The notes: generated by a model from the letters alone, not told the origin. Shown: positions 28,490 through 41,304, counted from the stretch's first letter. The stretch is 64,000 bases of DNA from an uncultured Pirellulales bacterium (GCA_938015445.1 CALLPE010000005.1:62001-126000); one strand, 5' to 3'. Translations and numbers: made by a program.

Positions 28490-29905
28490 CTAGCGCTTGG
28501 GGCGGAATATGTCCGTGGCGATGCCCAATGCTGCCTCGGCCGCGATGCCCAGCGATTCGCTCAGTGTGGGATGGGGGTGGATCGTTTCGGCTAAATCGCG
28601 CAAGTGGCACCCCAGCTCGATGGCCAGCACTGCCTCGGCGATCAGCTCGCCCGCCCCAGCCCCCACTATGCCGCAGCCCAGTACCCGCTGGCTCTCCGGG
28701 TCGAAGAGCCATTTTGTCATCCCTTCGGTGCGTCCGGCGGCCTGTGCCCGGCCGCTGGCTGCCCAGGGAAACATGGCTGTATCTATCTTGCGTCCTTGCT
28801 GTTTGGCTTGGGTTTCGGTCAAACCAGCCCAGGCGATTTCCGGGTCGGTGAACACCACCGCTGGAACGGCCCGCGGCCGGAAAGCGACAGGGTGACCGGC
28901 CAGCGCTTCGACGGCTGCTTTGCCTTCGTGGGTGGCCTTGTGGGCCAGCATTGGCTCGCCGGCCACATCGCCGATAGCCAGGATGTGCGGATCGGCGGTG
29001 CGGCGCTGGGCATCGACTTGCACGAATCCCTTGGCGTCCAGCTTGACACCGGTGTTTTCCAGCCCCAGCTCGGCCGAGTTGGGCCGCCGGCCCACCGCCA
29101 CGAGCACGCGGCTGAAGCGTTGGGTTCTCGGCTCAGCCGGACCTTCGAACAGCGCCTCGACTGCATCGCCTAAATCTTTCAGCGCCGTCACTTTGGTGTT
29201 CAGATAGATGGCCGAAAAACGAGATTCGAGCCTCTTGTGCAACGGACGAACCAGGTCGCGGTCAACGCCCGGCAGCAATCCGTCGGTCATTTCCACCACC
29301 GTCACCCGGCTGCCAAGCGCCGCGTACACTGTGCCCAGCTCCAAACCGATATACCCGCCGCCAACCACCAGCAGCGACTCGGGCACATCGGGCAATTCCA
29401 GTGCGGCGGTGGAGTCCATCAGGCGCGGGCTGTCCAGTTCCAGCGTAGGAATTCGTGTGGGAACAGAGCCACTGGCTAAGATGCAGTGTTGAAAAGTCAG
29501 GCGCTCTGCAGCCGGCGGCTGGCCGTCAGCCCCTTGAAGCCGCAACGTCTGCGAGCTTTCAAAAATCGCCCTGGCGCGGATCAGCTCCACTTTTCGCTTG
29601 GCGGCAAGTTGCTTCAACCCACTGGTCAGCGTGTCGATTACCTTCGCCTTGCGCGCCCGCATCGTCGCCAGGTCGATCTGCGGCCGATCGAAGCGCACAC
29701 CCCAGTCGGCCAAATGTTCGGCTTCGGCCATCCCTTTGGCGACATGGAGCAGGGCCTTTGAGGGGATGCAGCCGCGCAGCAGACACGTGCCGCCCAGCCG
29801 GGCGTCCTGCTCGACCAGAACCACCTTCATGCCCAAATCGGCGGCCAAAAACGCAGCGGCATATCCACCCGGGCCGCCGCCAAGCACCACTAGTTCGGTG
29901 TCCAT
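28490..29905 (-). CDS. lpdA: Dihydrolipoyl dehydrogenase
   Basis: The ATG at 29905 (MDTELVVLGGGPGGYAAA) starts right at the FAD-binding strand; a TTG start 13 codons upstream would add a non-conserved leader. The redox-active disulfide is in GGTCLLRGCIPSKALL. A second nucleotide-binding GGGYIGLELG marks the NAD site. The C-terminal HPHPTLSES carries the catalytic histidine of the dimer interface. The enzyme reoxidises dihydrolipoamide in 2-oxoacid dehydrogenase or glycine cleavage complexes. No E1 or E2 genes are nearby, so it probably serves several complexes in trans. Confidence 0.94.
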   Translation of the reverse strand: MDTELVVLGGGPGGYAAAFLAADLGMKVVLVEQDARLGGTCLLRGCIPSKALLHVAKGMAEAEHLADWGVRFDRPQIDLATMRARKAKVIDTLTSGLKQLAAKRKVELIRARAIFESSQTLRLQGADGQPPAAERLTFQHCILASGSVPTRIPTLELDSPRLMDSTAALELPDVPESLLVVGGGYIGLELGTVYAALGSRVTVVEMTDGLLPGVDRDLVRPLHKRLESRFSAIYLNTKVTALKDLGDAVEALFEGPAEPRTQRFSRVLVAVGRRPNSAELGLENTGVKLDAKGFVQVDAQRRTADPHILAIGDVAGEPMLAHKATHEGKAAVEALAGHPVAFRPRAVPAVVFTDPEIAWAGLTETQAKQQGRKIDTAMFPWAASGRAQAAGRTEGMTKWLFDPESQRVLGCGIVGAGAGELIAEAVLAIELGCHLRDLAETIHPHPTLSESLGIAAEAALGIATDIFRPKR

Positions 29906-30576
29906 TTCAGATCGATGACAATACGGGTCAGTGTGCCGCTTCAACCTTGTCGAGGGTCGTTGGCCCGCGCGCCAACACCGCTGTTCAGGGCATGTGCTAA
30001 AACATTTGATTATCTGCGCAGTGCGGGCTAGTGCAAACCGGGGGATGGCGATTTGCTGGCAGACCCTTAACTCGCCACCCGCCCCTGGGAAGAGCGGTAT
30101 GTGCTACTTCCAGGGCCGGTGGCCTTGCCGGCGGGCCCGACAAGCAGTCGCGGACGTGCGGCGCCTAGGGCCGGTCTGAGCCTCACTTTACTTTTCTAAG
30201 CGGTTACAAATCCAGCACGCTGCATAAGGCGGCGCAGAGGGCGGCAGCGGCTGATTGTGAGCAATCGGCAAAAGTCATACAATGAATATGGTTGAGGACC
30301 GGGTGGACGCGCAGCATCCGCTTGCGAGTTGTTGGACCGCGCAACAAGTGCCACAGAGCGACATTTCGCCCGACACAGCTCCGCAACGCCGCAGCCGTGC
30401 GATGGTGGCGCTGTGACGCTGCCCGACAACTGCTTGCGTTATCGGCGCCGTTGTGCAGTATCGGCCCGTGGCACGTGGGGGTGGCGGTATTGGCGGGTCG
30501 GCGGACGGGGCACGAGTCGTATTGGGGGATGCGCGCCCGGATGGCCCACCTGTATCAACGAGGCATCTGAAAGCCC
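29906..30576. other. Gene-free divergent spacer before purF
   Basis: The 671-bp stretch separates divergent lpdA and purF and should contain both promoters. Short open frames are present but show no family features. No riboswitch or repressor site could be identified by eye. Confidence 0.45.
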
Positions 30577-32220
30577 ATGGACGAACTACACGAAGAATGT
30601 GGCGTAGCGGCGATATATCATCTGCCCGGCAGACCCAGCCGGCTTTGTCCGGCCCAAGGCCCGGACGAAGTTTCCCGGCTGATGCCCCGAATGCTCCTGG
30701 ACGTGCAGAACCGGGGTCAGCTTTCGGCGGGCATGACGACATATAATCCCAATCGGAATCAGCTCATCGATACTTATAAGTCGCTGGGCACGGTAACCGA
30801 GGTGTTCCGGCTCAACCACGGAGGGAAGTTCGAGAGCCTGATGCGGGAGTACGCGGGCCGGGCGGCCATCGGCCATGTTCGCTACGCCACTTGTGGTACC
30901 GATCAGCGCAGTTACGCCCAACCTTTCGAGCGCCATCATATCCGCAAGCACAAGTGGTTCAGCTTCGCTTTCAACGGCCAGTTGGCCAACTACGTGCAAC
31001 TGCGCCAAGAGTTGCTGAGCGACGAAAACATTTATTTGGCGCGGGATACCGACACCGAAATCTTCATGCAACAGATCAGCCAGGCACTGTCCGCAAACAG
31101 CCCTGTGCCGCTGGTCGAGGTGTTTCGGCAATTGGCCGCCAAGTTCGACGGAGCTTACTCGCTGGTGTTTGTCGACGCTTTAGGACAGATGGCCGTGGTG
31201 CGCGACCCGTTGGGCATCAAGCCGTTGAGTTACGCCGTTGAAGACAACCTGTTCGCCGCTGCCAGCGAGAGCGTGGCCTTGCTGAACCTGGGTTTTGCGG
31301 CCGAAAGCATCAAAGCCGTGCCGCCTGGCCATGCGATCATCATTTCTGGCGGTCGTTTGCAGGTGACGCAATTTGCTCCTTCCCCGCGTCATGCCCATTG
31401 CTTCTTCGAGTGGATCTACTTCGCCAACGTGGCCAGCACGTTGGACGGCCGTGGGGTGTATCTGGCCCGCAAGGCGCTGGGCGAAGAACTCGCCCGGCTA
31501 GAAACTCTGCCGCTGGACGACAGTACCATAGTCGTCCCCGTGCCCGACACCAGCAAAGCAGCCGCCGACGCCATGGCCTACAAACTGCGGGTGCCGTGCG
31601 TGGAAGGGTTGATACGCAATCGTTATACGGGCCGGACGTTCATCGAGGGCAAAGACGATCGTCGCCGCAAGGCGGAGATCAAGTACACGCCGCTGCGCGA
31701 AGTGCTCGAAGGCAAACGCGTGTTGCTGGTCGAAGATTCGATCGTCCGTTCCACCACCATGAAGGTGCTGCTGGAGCGCATCCGTCGGCTGGGGCAGCCG
31801 CGCGAAATCCACGTCCGCGTGGCCTGCCCGCCCATCATCTCGCCCTGCTTTTACGGGATCGACATGTCCACCGTCAGCGAGCTGTTTGCCCCGCCATTCT
31901 TGCAGGGCGGACCGCTCACGCCGGAAATCGAAACCCAAATGGCCTTGCAACTTGGCGCCGATTCGCTGCGCTATCTGCCGGTGGAGGCGGTAGCGCGGGC
32001 GATCGGCTTGCCGGCGGACCACTTGTGCCAGGCCTGCATTACCGGGGTCTATCCCACCCCGTGCGGATCGCAGTTGGCCGCGCTGGCCCAGGAGAACTAT
32101 CGAAAAAGCATCGACCGCCGCACGTACGAGTTTGTTGCGCCCCAGCCGACCAAATGCAAGCGCTCGACGCAAGCCGCAGACCAGTCAGCCCCATCCGAAC
32201 CGCGCGCACAGAGAGTCTGA
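30577..32220 (+). CDS. purF: Amidophosphoribosyltransferase
   Basis: The 547-residue protein starts [15 protein letters not shown]; the N-terminal nucleophile is Cys8, so a seven-residue propeptide must be removed, as in Bacillus-type PurF. Glutaminase signatures follow ([21 protein letters not shown]). The PRPP-binding loop reads [12 protein letters not shown], with Ser replacing the usual Gly after IVR. Cysteines in [12 protein letters not shown] and in [14 protein letters not shown] may hold an iron-sulfur cluster as in the Bacillus enzyme. It makes phosphoribosylamine, the first step of purine synthesis. The C-terminal 25 residues are a hydrophilic extension. purA, purL and purQ lie within 12 kb but not in one operon. 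Confidence 0.95.
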   Translation: MDELHEECGVAAIYHLPGRPSRLCPAQGPDEVSRLMPRMLLDVQNRGQLSAGMTTYNPNRNQLIDTYKSLGTVTEVFRLNHGGKFESLMREYAGRAAIGHVRYATCGTDQRSYAQPFERHHIRKHKWFSFAFNGQLANYVQLRQELLSDENIYLARDTDTEIFMQQISQALSANSPVPLVEVFRQLAAKFDGAYSLVFVDALGQMAVVRDPLGIKPLSYAVEDNLFAAASESVALLNLGFAAESIKAVPPGHAIIISGGRLQVTQFAPSPRHAHCFFEWIYFANVASTLDGRGVYLARKALGEELARLETLPLDDSTIVVPVPDTSKAAADAMAYKLRVPCVEGLIRNRYTGRTFIEGKDDRRRKAEIKYTPLREVLEGKRVLLVEDSIVRSTTMKVLLERIRRLGQPREIHVRVACPPIISPCFYGIDMSTVSELFAPPFLQGGPLTPEIETQMALQLGADSLRYLPVEAVARAIGLPADHLCQACITGVYPTPCGSQLAALAQENYRKSIDRRTYEFVAPQPTKCKRSTQAADQSAPSEPRAQRV

Positions 32221-32647
32221 ACCGGGCGGAACCCGCTGCGGTAATAGGGCGCCACCAATCCCATGGCCGATACCAACGCCACCTTTTTTGTCACTGTGTC
32301 CCTAGTAGCTGGGCCGTCCCTGGTAGCTGGGCCAGCGGAACCCATTGAAGGTTCTCACTTGTAATTGCCCCTGAACCTCTTGGGCGACGGCACCTTTAAG
32401 CGACGCCACTTTTGGCCCAAGACACAGTTAGCTGCCGGGCGCTGAGCGAACGGTTGAAGGAGCACCGATCTGATCGCAGAGGGGTAAACCTTGTCCTTCA
32501 AGGTCCTTCAAGCCGACTGTGGTCGTGGTTGGTCATCGAACCGCTTGTGGTCGTCGTTCAAATGGTCGTCGTTCAAATAGTTGACGTTCAAATGGCTGAC
32601 GTTGAAATGATTGATGTTGAAATGGTTGACGTTCAAATGGTTGACGT
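32221..32647. other. Gene-free convergent spacer dominated by repeats
   Basis: The spacer between purF and uppS contains an 18-bp duplication (32298-32333) and a long 15-bp tandem array (32550-32660) that runs into the 3' end of uppS. A plus-strand frame through the array (VDVQM repeats) is a by-product of the repeat and not a gene. Confidence 0.7.
32298..32333. repeat. 18-bp tandem duplication
   Basis: GTCCCTAGTAGCTGGGCC at 32298-32315 is followed directly by a copy with one mismatch at 32316-32333. Confidence 0.85.
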
Positions 32648-32660
32648 TCAAATGGTTGAC
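32550..32660. repeat. 15-bp tandem array overlapping the uppS stop codon
   Basis: Seven full units and one partial unit of 15 bp run from 32550 to 32660; the consensus on the plus strand is GTTGACGTTCAAATG. The last units enter the uppS coding end: on the minus strand each unit reads CATTTGAACGTCAAC, so the terminal Ser-Thr-Ile-stop codons of uppS are reiterated in frame. Five of the seven units keep TGA; two have TCA instead. Confidence 0.93.
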
Positions 32661-33406
32661 AGGCCGCCAAAGCGGCGTTGCCTTGCGGCGTATGCACGGA
32701 TAGCTGCGTGCAGTTGCGCCTCGTCGAAATCAGGCCAACATAAGTCCGTCACCCAGATTTCGGCGTAACTAATCTGCCAGAGCAGGAAATTGCTTACCCG
32801 CAACTCGCCAGCGGTGCGAATAAGCAAATCTGGGTCGGGCATACCCGCCGTGTACAGATTGTCTGAGATCGTCTGCTCGTTGATTTCTTCGGGTTCGAGT
32901 TTACCCAGTTTGATTTGCTGGGCAATTCCTCTTACGGCGTCTACCAGTTCTGCCCGGCCCCCGTAGTTTATCGCCAGACACAGCACAAGGCCGGTGTTAT
33001 TGCGGCTCATGGCGACGGTCTGGTCGGTTTCGCGGAGGACCTGTTCGGGCAGTCCTTCCCGCCGGCCGATCACCCGCACACGGATGTTATGCTCCATCAC
33101 CCGCTGGCGCTGCTCGATCATGTATTGCTGCAACATTTGCAACAGGAAATCGAGTTCCTCGCGGGGGCGTTTCCAATTCTCGCTGGAAAGGCAGTACAGG
33201 GTGAGTTGTTCGATACCCAGCCGAGCGCACTGCTCGGTAACGCGGCGGACGCTCTCGGCTCCGCGTCGGTGGCCTTCGATCCGGGGCAGGCCGCGCTGTT
33301 GTGCCCAGCGGCCGTTTCCGTCCATGATGACGGCGATATGGCGCGGCAACTTCTCCGGCGGAATGCCCAGCAGCTCCCGAACCTGTGCTGTTGCTATCTC
33401 GGCCAT
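32648..33406 (-). CDS. uppS: Isoprenyl transferase (undecaprenyl diphosphate synthase type)
   Basis: The 252-residue cytoplasmic protein has the cis-prenyltransferase signatures HIAVIMDGNGRWAQQRG (catalytic Asp29), TLYCLSSENWKRP, LCLAINYGGRAE and the C-terminal DLLIRTAGELRVSNFLLWQ with SYAEIWVTDLCWPDF. It condenses isopentenyl diphosphate units in cis onto farnesyl diphosphate to make the carrier lipid for cell envelope polymers. The final residues GLSTI fall inside the 15-bp repeat array. purA lies 60 bp upstream on the same strand and the two may share a transcript. Confidence 0.95.
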   Translation of the reverse strand: MAEIATAQVRELLGIPPEKLPRHIAVIMDGNGRWAQQRGLPRIEGHRRGAESVRRVTEQCARLGIEQLTLYCLSSENWKRPREELDFLLQMLQQYMIEQRQRVMEHNIRVRVIGRREGLPEQVLRETDQTVAMSRNNTGLVLCLAINYGGRAELVDAVRGIAQQIKLGKLEPEEINEQTISDNLYTAGMPDPDLLIRTAGELRVSNFLLWQISYAEIWVTDLCWPDFDEAQLHAAIRAYAARQRRFGGLSTI

Positions 33407-33466
33407 TGGCTAACTGATAAACAACCGAAAAGTCATCCGAGCGGCTGCCGGCGCGCAGACCCGGTC

Positions 33467-34747
33467 TCACACGAAAATCGTTTCTTCCCGGTCCGGACCG
33501 ACGGAGACCATCTCCACCGGTCGGCCCAAAAGCTGGCTGATTCGCTCTAGATACCGCCGGGCGTTGACGGGCAGATCGGCCATGCGGCGGACCTGGCAAA
33601 TATCTTCTTGCCAGCCGGGAAGGGTTTCATAGATGGGCGTTACGCGCCGCAGGTCGTCCATCTGACTGGGGAAGTTGATCGTCCGCCGTCCGTCAAGCTC
33701 GTAGGCCACGCATATCTTCAACTCTGGCAGTTCGCTGAGCACGTCCAACAACATCACCGCCAGCGAGTCGACGCCGCTGAGCCGAGTGGTATATCGGGCG
33801 GCCACTGCGTCGAACCACCCGCAGCGCCGCGGACGCCGCGTGACCGTCCCGTATTCGTTCCCCCGGTCGCGAATGTGTTGTCCGATTTCGTTGGCCTGCT
33901 CGGTGGGGAACGGCCCGCCGCCAACGCGGGTGTTGTACGCCTTTACGATGCCCAGCACTTTGGTGACGTATCGGCCCGGCACCCCAGAACCAGCCGACAC
34001 GCCCACCCCAGAACTGTTGCTACTGGTCACGTACGGAAACGTTCCGTGGTCAACGTCCAGCAGTGCCCCTTGGGCGCCTTCGAACAACAATCGTTTGCCG
34101 GCTTCGACCGAATCGAGCAGATACGTAGTCGTATCGCCTACGAACTCCTCCAGCCGCTCGGCGTACTGCGTGTACTCGGCGAAGATTTCCGCCGGGTCGA
34201 GCGAGATGGTCGTCTGCCCGTCCATGCTTTGTAAAATCCGCTGTTTGATTCGCGCGATATGCTCGATCCGCTCACGCAGCCCCGGCCGATACAAGTCGCC
34301 CAAGCGGATGGCGTGCGCCCGACCAACCTTATCGCGGTAACAGGGACCGATGCCGCGCTGGGTGGTGCCGATAGCCTCGCCGCCGCATTGCTGATCCAGC
34401 AAGCGGTCTTCCTCGATGTGCCAGGGAAAAATCACGTGCGCCCGGTCGCTGATAAGCAGATTCTTGCCCACCGTTACGCCGCGCTGGCGCAGATCGTCGA
34501 TTTCTTTTACCAATGTGGCTGGGTTGATCACCACCCCGTTGGCGATAACGCATTGCACCTCGGGGCGGAAGATTCCGCTGGGAACCAGCGACAGCTTGAA
34601 CTTCTGCCCGCCAGTTACCACTGTGTGCCCAGCATTCGAGCCGCCTTGATAGCGGACCACGATGTCGAAATGCTCGGTCAGCAAATCGACGATCTTCCCC
34701 TTGGCTTCGTCACCCCACTGCAAGCCCACAATGCAAGTTACAGGCAC
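33467..34747 (-). CDS. purA: Adenylosuccinate synthetase
   Basis: The 426-residue protein starts with GTG at 34747. The GTP-binding loop reads GLQWGDEAKGKIVD, with Ala in place of the second Gly of the common GDEGKG. Other signatures are GGSNAGHTVV, GTTQRGIGPCYRDKVGR and RRPRRCGWFDAVAARY. It joins IMP and aspartate, using GTP, to form adenylosuccinate on the way to AMP. The gene is transcribed away from proC with a 508-bp spacer and leads into uppS. Confidence 0.96.
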   Translation of the reverse strand: MPVTCIVGLQWGDEAKGKIVDLLTEHFDIVVRYQGGSNAGHTVVTGGQKFKLSLVPSGIFRPEVQCVIANGVVINPATLVKEIDDLRQRGVTVGKNLLISDRAHVIFPWHIEEDRLLDQQCGGEAIGTTQRGIGPCYRDKVGRAHAIRLGDLYRPGLRERIEHIARIKQRILQSMDGQTTISLDPAEIFAEYTQYAERLEEFVGDTTTYLLDSVEAGKRLLFEGAQGALLDVDHGTFPYVTSSNSSGVGVSAGSGVPGRYVTKVLGIVKAYNTRVGGGPFPTEQANEIGQHIRDRGNEYGTVTRRPRRCGWFDAVAARYTTRLSGVDSLAVMLLDVLSELPELKICVAYELDGRRTINFPSQMDDLRRVTPIYETLPGWQEDICQVRRMADLPVNARRYLERISQLLGRPVEMVSVGPDREETIFV

Positions 34748-35255
34748 TGCAACAGCCCTCGCCGTGCAACGGTAGCGATAGTTAGCTTATCCCCAAACAA
34801 TGCAATTTACTAAACCTGCATTTGCCTGGTCAAGCGCGGGAGGACCAGTCCGGCTTTCGCGCCGCCCAAATGGGGGCTCCCAGTAGTGACCGTGTCCGGC
34901 ACAGTGCCACGCCTAACTTGCCAAGCTGTGCGTTCGGGGCGATGCTTGCAAGCTGTAAGTCAGAATGTCAACAGCACTGGCGGACGAAGCGGTCGTGTTG
35001 CCCCGCGAGAAACGAACCGGCGGTTAATGGACAGCCGTGGCCTGTCAAAAGCCGCTGCCCGTCCGATTGTGCAACACACAGAATTGACGTAGCATAATGC
35101 CGTGCCCAATGTCTGCTGCTGGATGTTGCTGTGCCGCTGGCTGGTCGGCGCCGGCGGAGTCTAACCGATAATGAGAATCAGAATACTTGTCGTCTCGCGG
35201 CGCAAATCAGGTCGGGTTCATGGTGCCGGCGTGGGCCGGGGAGGATAGCGCTCAG
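34748..35255. other. Gene-free divergent spacer between purA and proC
   Basis: Promoters for purA and proC should be here. No repeat array as clear as in other spacers was seen, and no short gene is supported. GGGGAGGAT at about 35239 is the likely ribosome binding site for proC. Confidence 0.45.
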
Positions 35256-36086
35256 ATGCAAAGACGGATCGGGTTTATCGGGGCGGGTCAGATGGCCACC
35301 GCGCTTGCCAGCGGGCTGATCCGCGCCGGGCTGGCCACCACGCAAACTATTCTGGCTTCCGACGTACTGCCCACTGCCCGGCAACGCTTCGTCCAAGTTA
35401 CCGGCGCGGCAGCCACCGACGAAAACTTGCAAGTGCTCCAGCAAAGCCACGTGGTCTTTCTGGCAGTCAAGCCGCAGCAACTGCCCGAGGTGTGCAAGCA
35501 ATTACGCGGCCACCTCACCCCGGAAAAACTTGTCGTGTCCATCGCCGCAGGCATCGGCCTCGCCTCGCTGAGCGACTGGCTGGGCGGCCACAGCCGGTTG
35601 GTGCGCGTGATGCCTAATACGCCGTGCCTGATCGGTCATGGGGCAAGCGCCTTCGCCGTGGGGAAACAAGCGTCTGCCGAAGACGCACAATTGGTTCAGT
35701 CGTTGCTGTCGGCAGTCGGGCTGGCCTGCCAGGTGGAGGAAAAACTGATAGATGCCGTCACCGGATTGTCCGGCTCTGGTCCGGCCTTCGTGTACGTGAT
35801 GATCGAAGCGCTGGGCGACGCGGGCGTTCGCGCAGGATTGCCGCGCGAACTGGCCAGCAAGCTGGCTGCGCAGACCGTCCGCGGAGCGGCCGAGATGGTG
35901 CTGGCTACCGGCGAGCATCCGGCGGTGCTTAAAGACCGCGTGGCCAGTCCGGGAGGAACGACAATCGAGGGTTTGGCCGCTTTGGAGGCGGGTGGTCTGC
36001 GCGCGACAATCATGGCGGCGGTGGAGCGGGCCGTGCGCCGGGCAACGGAATTGGGGGCGCAATGGGTGCGCAGCGGCGCCGCCTGA
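35256..36086 (+). CDS. proC: Pyrroline-5-carboxylate reductase
   Basis: The ATG at 35256 is preceded by GGGGAGGAT and begins directly at the Rossmann strand MQRRIGFIGAGQMA; a TTG start 69 bp upstream would add a non-conserved leader. The 276-residue protein has the P5CR signatures VVFLAVKPQQLPEV, VRVMPNTPCLIGHGA, VTGLSGSGPAFVYVM and the C-terminal LKDRVASPGGTTIEGLAALE. It reduces pyrroline-5-carboxylate to proline with NAD(P)H. The gene for a small conserved protein follows after 17 bp with its own ribosome binding site, so they probably form an operon. Confidence 0.95.
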   Translation: MQRRIGFIGAGQMATALASGLIRAGLATTQTILASDVLPTARQRFVQVTGAAATDENLQVLQQSHVVFLAVKPQQLPEVCKQLRGHLTPEKLVVSIAAGIGLASLSDWLGGHSRLVRVMPNTPCLIGHGASAFAVGKQASAEDAQLVQSLLSAVGLACQVEEKLIDAVTGLSGSGPAFVYVMIEALGDAGVRAGLPRELASKLAAQTVRGAAEMVLATGEHPAVLKDRVASPGGTTIEGLAALEAGGLRATIMAAVERAVRRATELGAQWVRSGAA

Positions 36087-36103
36087 AGCGGGAGGACAGT
36101 CGC

Positions 36104-36601
36104 ATGTCGATGTTCGAAGATCGTCGCTATCGCTGGCGCGAAACCTACTTGGTGCTGTTTCGCTCCAGCCGGCGCCCAAAGCTCAAAAAAGTGCAAGAAA
36201 CCCTTTCCGCCCTAAACAAGAATTATCAGTTGCTGAACCTCGCCGCCGACAAACAAGGACGGCTGGAATCGCTGTCGCTAATCTCGCCCGACGATTTCGC
36301 CGCTATGGACATCTGCTACGTCTCCGGGGCGGAAGTGCTCGAGCAGGCGGCTTCGCTCGCCCAGGATTTACGCTTAGCCGGAGGCGATGAGAATCTGCAA
36401 GACTACCTAAAGCGGCTGGTGCAGTGCGACGCCCGATTCGACGTGCTCCACTTCGAGCAACTGCCAGATCCGCCGGAAGACGAAGACGAAGAAGAGTTGC
36501 TCGATCCCAGCGCGCTACTGTTGGTGCTCGGCGCGCTGGCCAAGTTGACCGACGGCATAGCGGTCGATCCGCAAAGCGGGACGATAATCAACGAGCGGTA
36601 A
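36104..36601 (+). CDS. Small acidic protein of unknown function downstream of proC
   Basis: I do not recognise a named family. The ATG at 36104 is preceded by GGGAGGA and gives 165 residues. The N-terminus is rich in Arg and aromatics (MSMFEDRRYRWRETYLVLF). The middle suggests a compact alpha/beta fold (LNLAADKQGRLESLSLISPD). An acidic stretch PPEDEDEEELLDPSALLLVL lies at about residues 123-142. There is no signal peptide or membrane helix. Its tight coupling to proC suggests a conserved neighbourhood in planctomycetes, but this is inference. Confidence 0.8.
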   Translation: MSMFEDRRYRWRETYLVLFRSSRRPKLKKVQETLSALNKNYQLLNLAADKQGRLESLSLISPDDFAAMDICYVSGAEVLEQAASLAQDLRLAGGDENLQDYLKRLVQCDARFDVLHFEQLPDPPEDEDEEELLDPSALLLVLGALAKLTDGIAVDPQSGTIINER

Positions 36602-36680
36602 AATTACCGCACTGGTAGTGGTGGCGCTGAGGCTGCTTCATATAACAGCGGCCAAAGTGCAATACTACAGTACCTGCCCG

Positions 36681-36706
36681 AGCGCCACAGGCTTGGGGGG
36701 CTTTTT
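36681..36706 (+). terminator. Possible rho-independent terminator before efpL
   Basis: AGCGCC at 36681-36686 can pair with GGGGCT at 36697-36702, with one internal mismatch, and is followed by a short T-run. It would end the proC transcript or attenuate efpL. The stem is short and imperfect. Confidence 0.3.
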
Positions 36707-36739
36707 GGGGTTTCGTTATCGCATGTTTCAGAGGTGGGT

Positions 36740-37303
36740 ATGCTAGCCAAGGACATCAAGCCCGGTCACATCGTAACTTATGATTCTGCCCCGTGCATGA
36801 TCGAGACGGTGACCGTTCAGACGCCTTCTGCCCGGGGCGCGGCCACGCTGTACAAGTTCCGCGCCCGCAATCTCATCAGTAAACAAAAAGTGGATTTTAC
36901 GCTGCGCGGCAACGAAGGTTTGCCGGAAGCCGACTTCCAGCGTCGGCCGGTCAAGTACATGTACGCCGACGCCACGCACTTGCACTTCCTCGACCAGAAC
37001 GATTACAACCAGTACTCGCTTCCTCAGGAAGAACTGGCGGAAGAAGCCAAATACTTGACCGAGGAAACCGAAGGACTCCAGGCGCTGATTTACAACGACC
37101 AGTGCGTGGGCATCCAATTGCCGGTGGCTGTTGTGCTGCGGATCGTCCGTTGCGATCCGGCCATCCGCGGAGCCTCGGCTACTGCTCGTGGCAAGCCGGC
37201 CACGCTAGAGACCGGCTTGGTAGTGCAAGTGCCCGAGTATCTGAGCGAAGGCGAGCGCATAAAGGTCGATACCCGCACCGGCGAGTTTCTCTCCCGGGCC
37301 TGA
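36740..37303 (+). CDS. efpL: EF-P-like translation factor of the EfpL/YeiP type
   Basis: The ATG at 36740 follows a GAGGTGG and gives 187 residues in three beta-barrel domains. The tip loop of domain I reads TPSARGAATLYK, with Arg32 at the tip. In true EF-P this position is usually a modified lysine or arginine in a PGKG/PGRG-like loop, whereas the S-A/T-RGAATLYK loop is diagnostic of E. coli YeiP (EfpL). The C-terminal GASATARGKPATLETG and VVQVPEYLSEGERIKVDT also match YeiP closely. The factor is expected to bind the ribosome and rescue stalling at difficult proline-type motifs. Whether a canonical EF-P exists elsewhere in the genome is unknown. Confidence 0.88.
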   Translation: MLAKDIKPGHIVTYDSAPCMIETVTVQTPSARGAATLYKFRARNLISKQKVDFTLRGNEGLPEADFQRRPVKYMYADATHLHFLDQNDYNQYSLPQEELAEEAKYLTEETEGLQALIYNDQCVGIQLPVAVVLRIVRCDPAIRGASATARGKPATLETGLVVQVPEYLSEGERIKVDTRTGEFLSRA

Positions 37304-37499
37304 AGCGGCGTACCAACCGAGCCTGAAACTCTCCCCAGAGGGGACCGAACCCGGCGGGTCGGTTTGGCGGCGCTGCGGCCCCAGGCGCGTCTGTGTGCGC
37401 AGGCGTTGCGCCGCTTTGTGTACGGGTCCACTATTCGGCACGTCGGCTGGATTGGTAAAATGCGGCGCTTCACATAGCCAGCCACAGCAGGGTGAGAAC

Positions 37500-38328
37500 A
37501 TGCGGCGTTTCGAGTGCGTGGCGATTATCGGTGTGGGACTGATAGGCGGCTCGGTGGGGCTGGCCTTGCGGCAGCGCAACTTGGCTGCCAAGGTGGTGGG
37601 AGTGGGCCGCCGCCATTCCAGTCTGCGCGTCGCCCGGCGCATCGGCGCAGTGACGACCACCACGATCGATATCGCCCGCGGAGTGGCCGACGCCGAACTG
37701 GTGGTGGTGTGTACTCCGGTGGGACAGATCGTCGAGCACGTGCGCCAGGCCGCCGCAAACTGCCCGGCAGGCACCCTGATAACCGACGCCGGCAGCACCA
37801 AACAACAGATTTGCCAGCAACTCGACGGCACGCTACCGCGCGGTTGCCGTTTTCTGGGAAGCCATCCTTTGGCCGGCAGCGAAAAATCTGGCCCAGCCCA
37901 TGCCGCAGCGGACCTGTTTGAAGGTCGCGTGGCAATCGTCACTCCGACGGCCAACACCCGCGCCGAGGATTTCGACCTCATCGAGCAGTTCTGGGAGTCG
38001 CTCGGCTCGGTGGTGATTTCGCTCAGTCCGGCGGAGCACGATCGGGCGCTGGCCTTGACCAGCCACCTGCCGCATGTCCTGGCGGCGGCACTTGCGCTGA
38101 GTGTGCCGGAGAAGCTATTCCGGCTATGCGGCACGGGCCTGCTGGACACCACCCGGCTGGCCGCCGGCGATCCGCTGCTGTGGCAACAGATATTGGTTTC
38201 TAACCGCGACTACATGCTGGCGGCGCTGGAACAACTGGGGCAACAGGTGGAGCGATTCCGCAAAGCGATTCTACAATCCGACGCACAGGAACTGTTGCAC
38301 TTGCTGACGCAAGCCAAGAGAGCACGCG

Positions 38329-38345
<17 letters not shown>
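37500..38345 (+). CDS. tyrA: Prephenate dehydrogenase family protein
   Basis: The ATG at 37500 follows CAGGGTGAG and starts at the Rossmann strand ([20 protein letters not shown]). The 281-residue protein has TyrA features: the [12 protein letters not shown] strand, [25 protein letters not shown] and [14 protein letters not shown]. It oxidatively decarboxylates prephenate (or arogenate) with NAD(P) in tyrosine synthesis. No chorismate mutase or ACT domain is attached. Its 3' end overlaps the first 17 bases of purL in another frame, which suggests translational coupling between two unrelated pathways. Confidence 0.92.

Positions 38346-41304
<2,959 letters not shown>

Noticed and set aside
30292..30570. 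Small plus-strand frames just before purF
   Set aside because: Arginine- and cysteine-rich composition typical of random GC-rich frames, with several overlapping alternatives and no conserved features.
32412..32768. Plus-strand frame encoding VDVQM repeats
   Set aside because: The peptide repeat is a translation of the 15-bp DNA array and it runs over the end of uppS. No ribosome binding site or family support.
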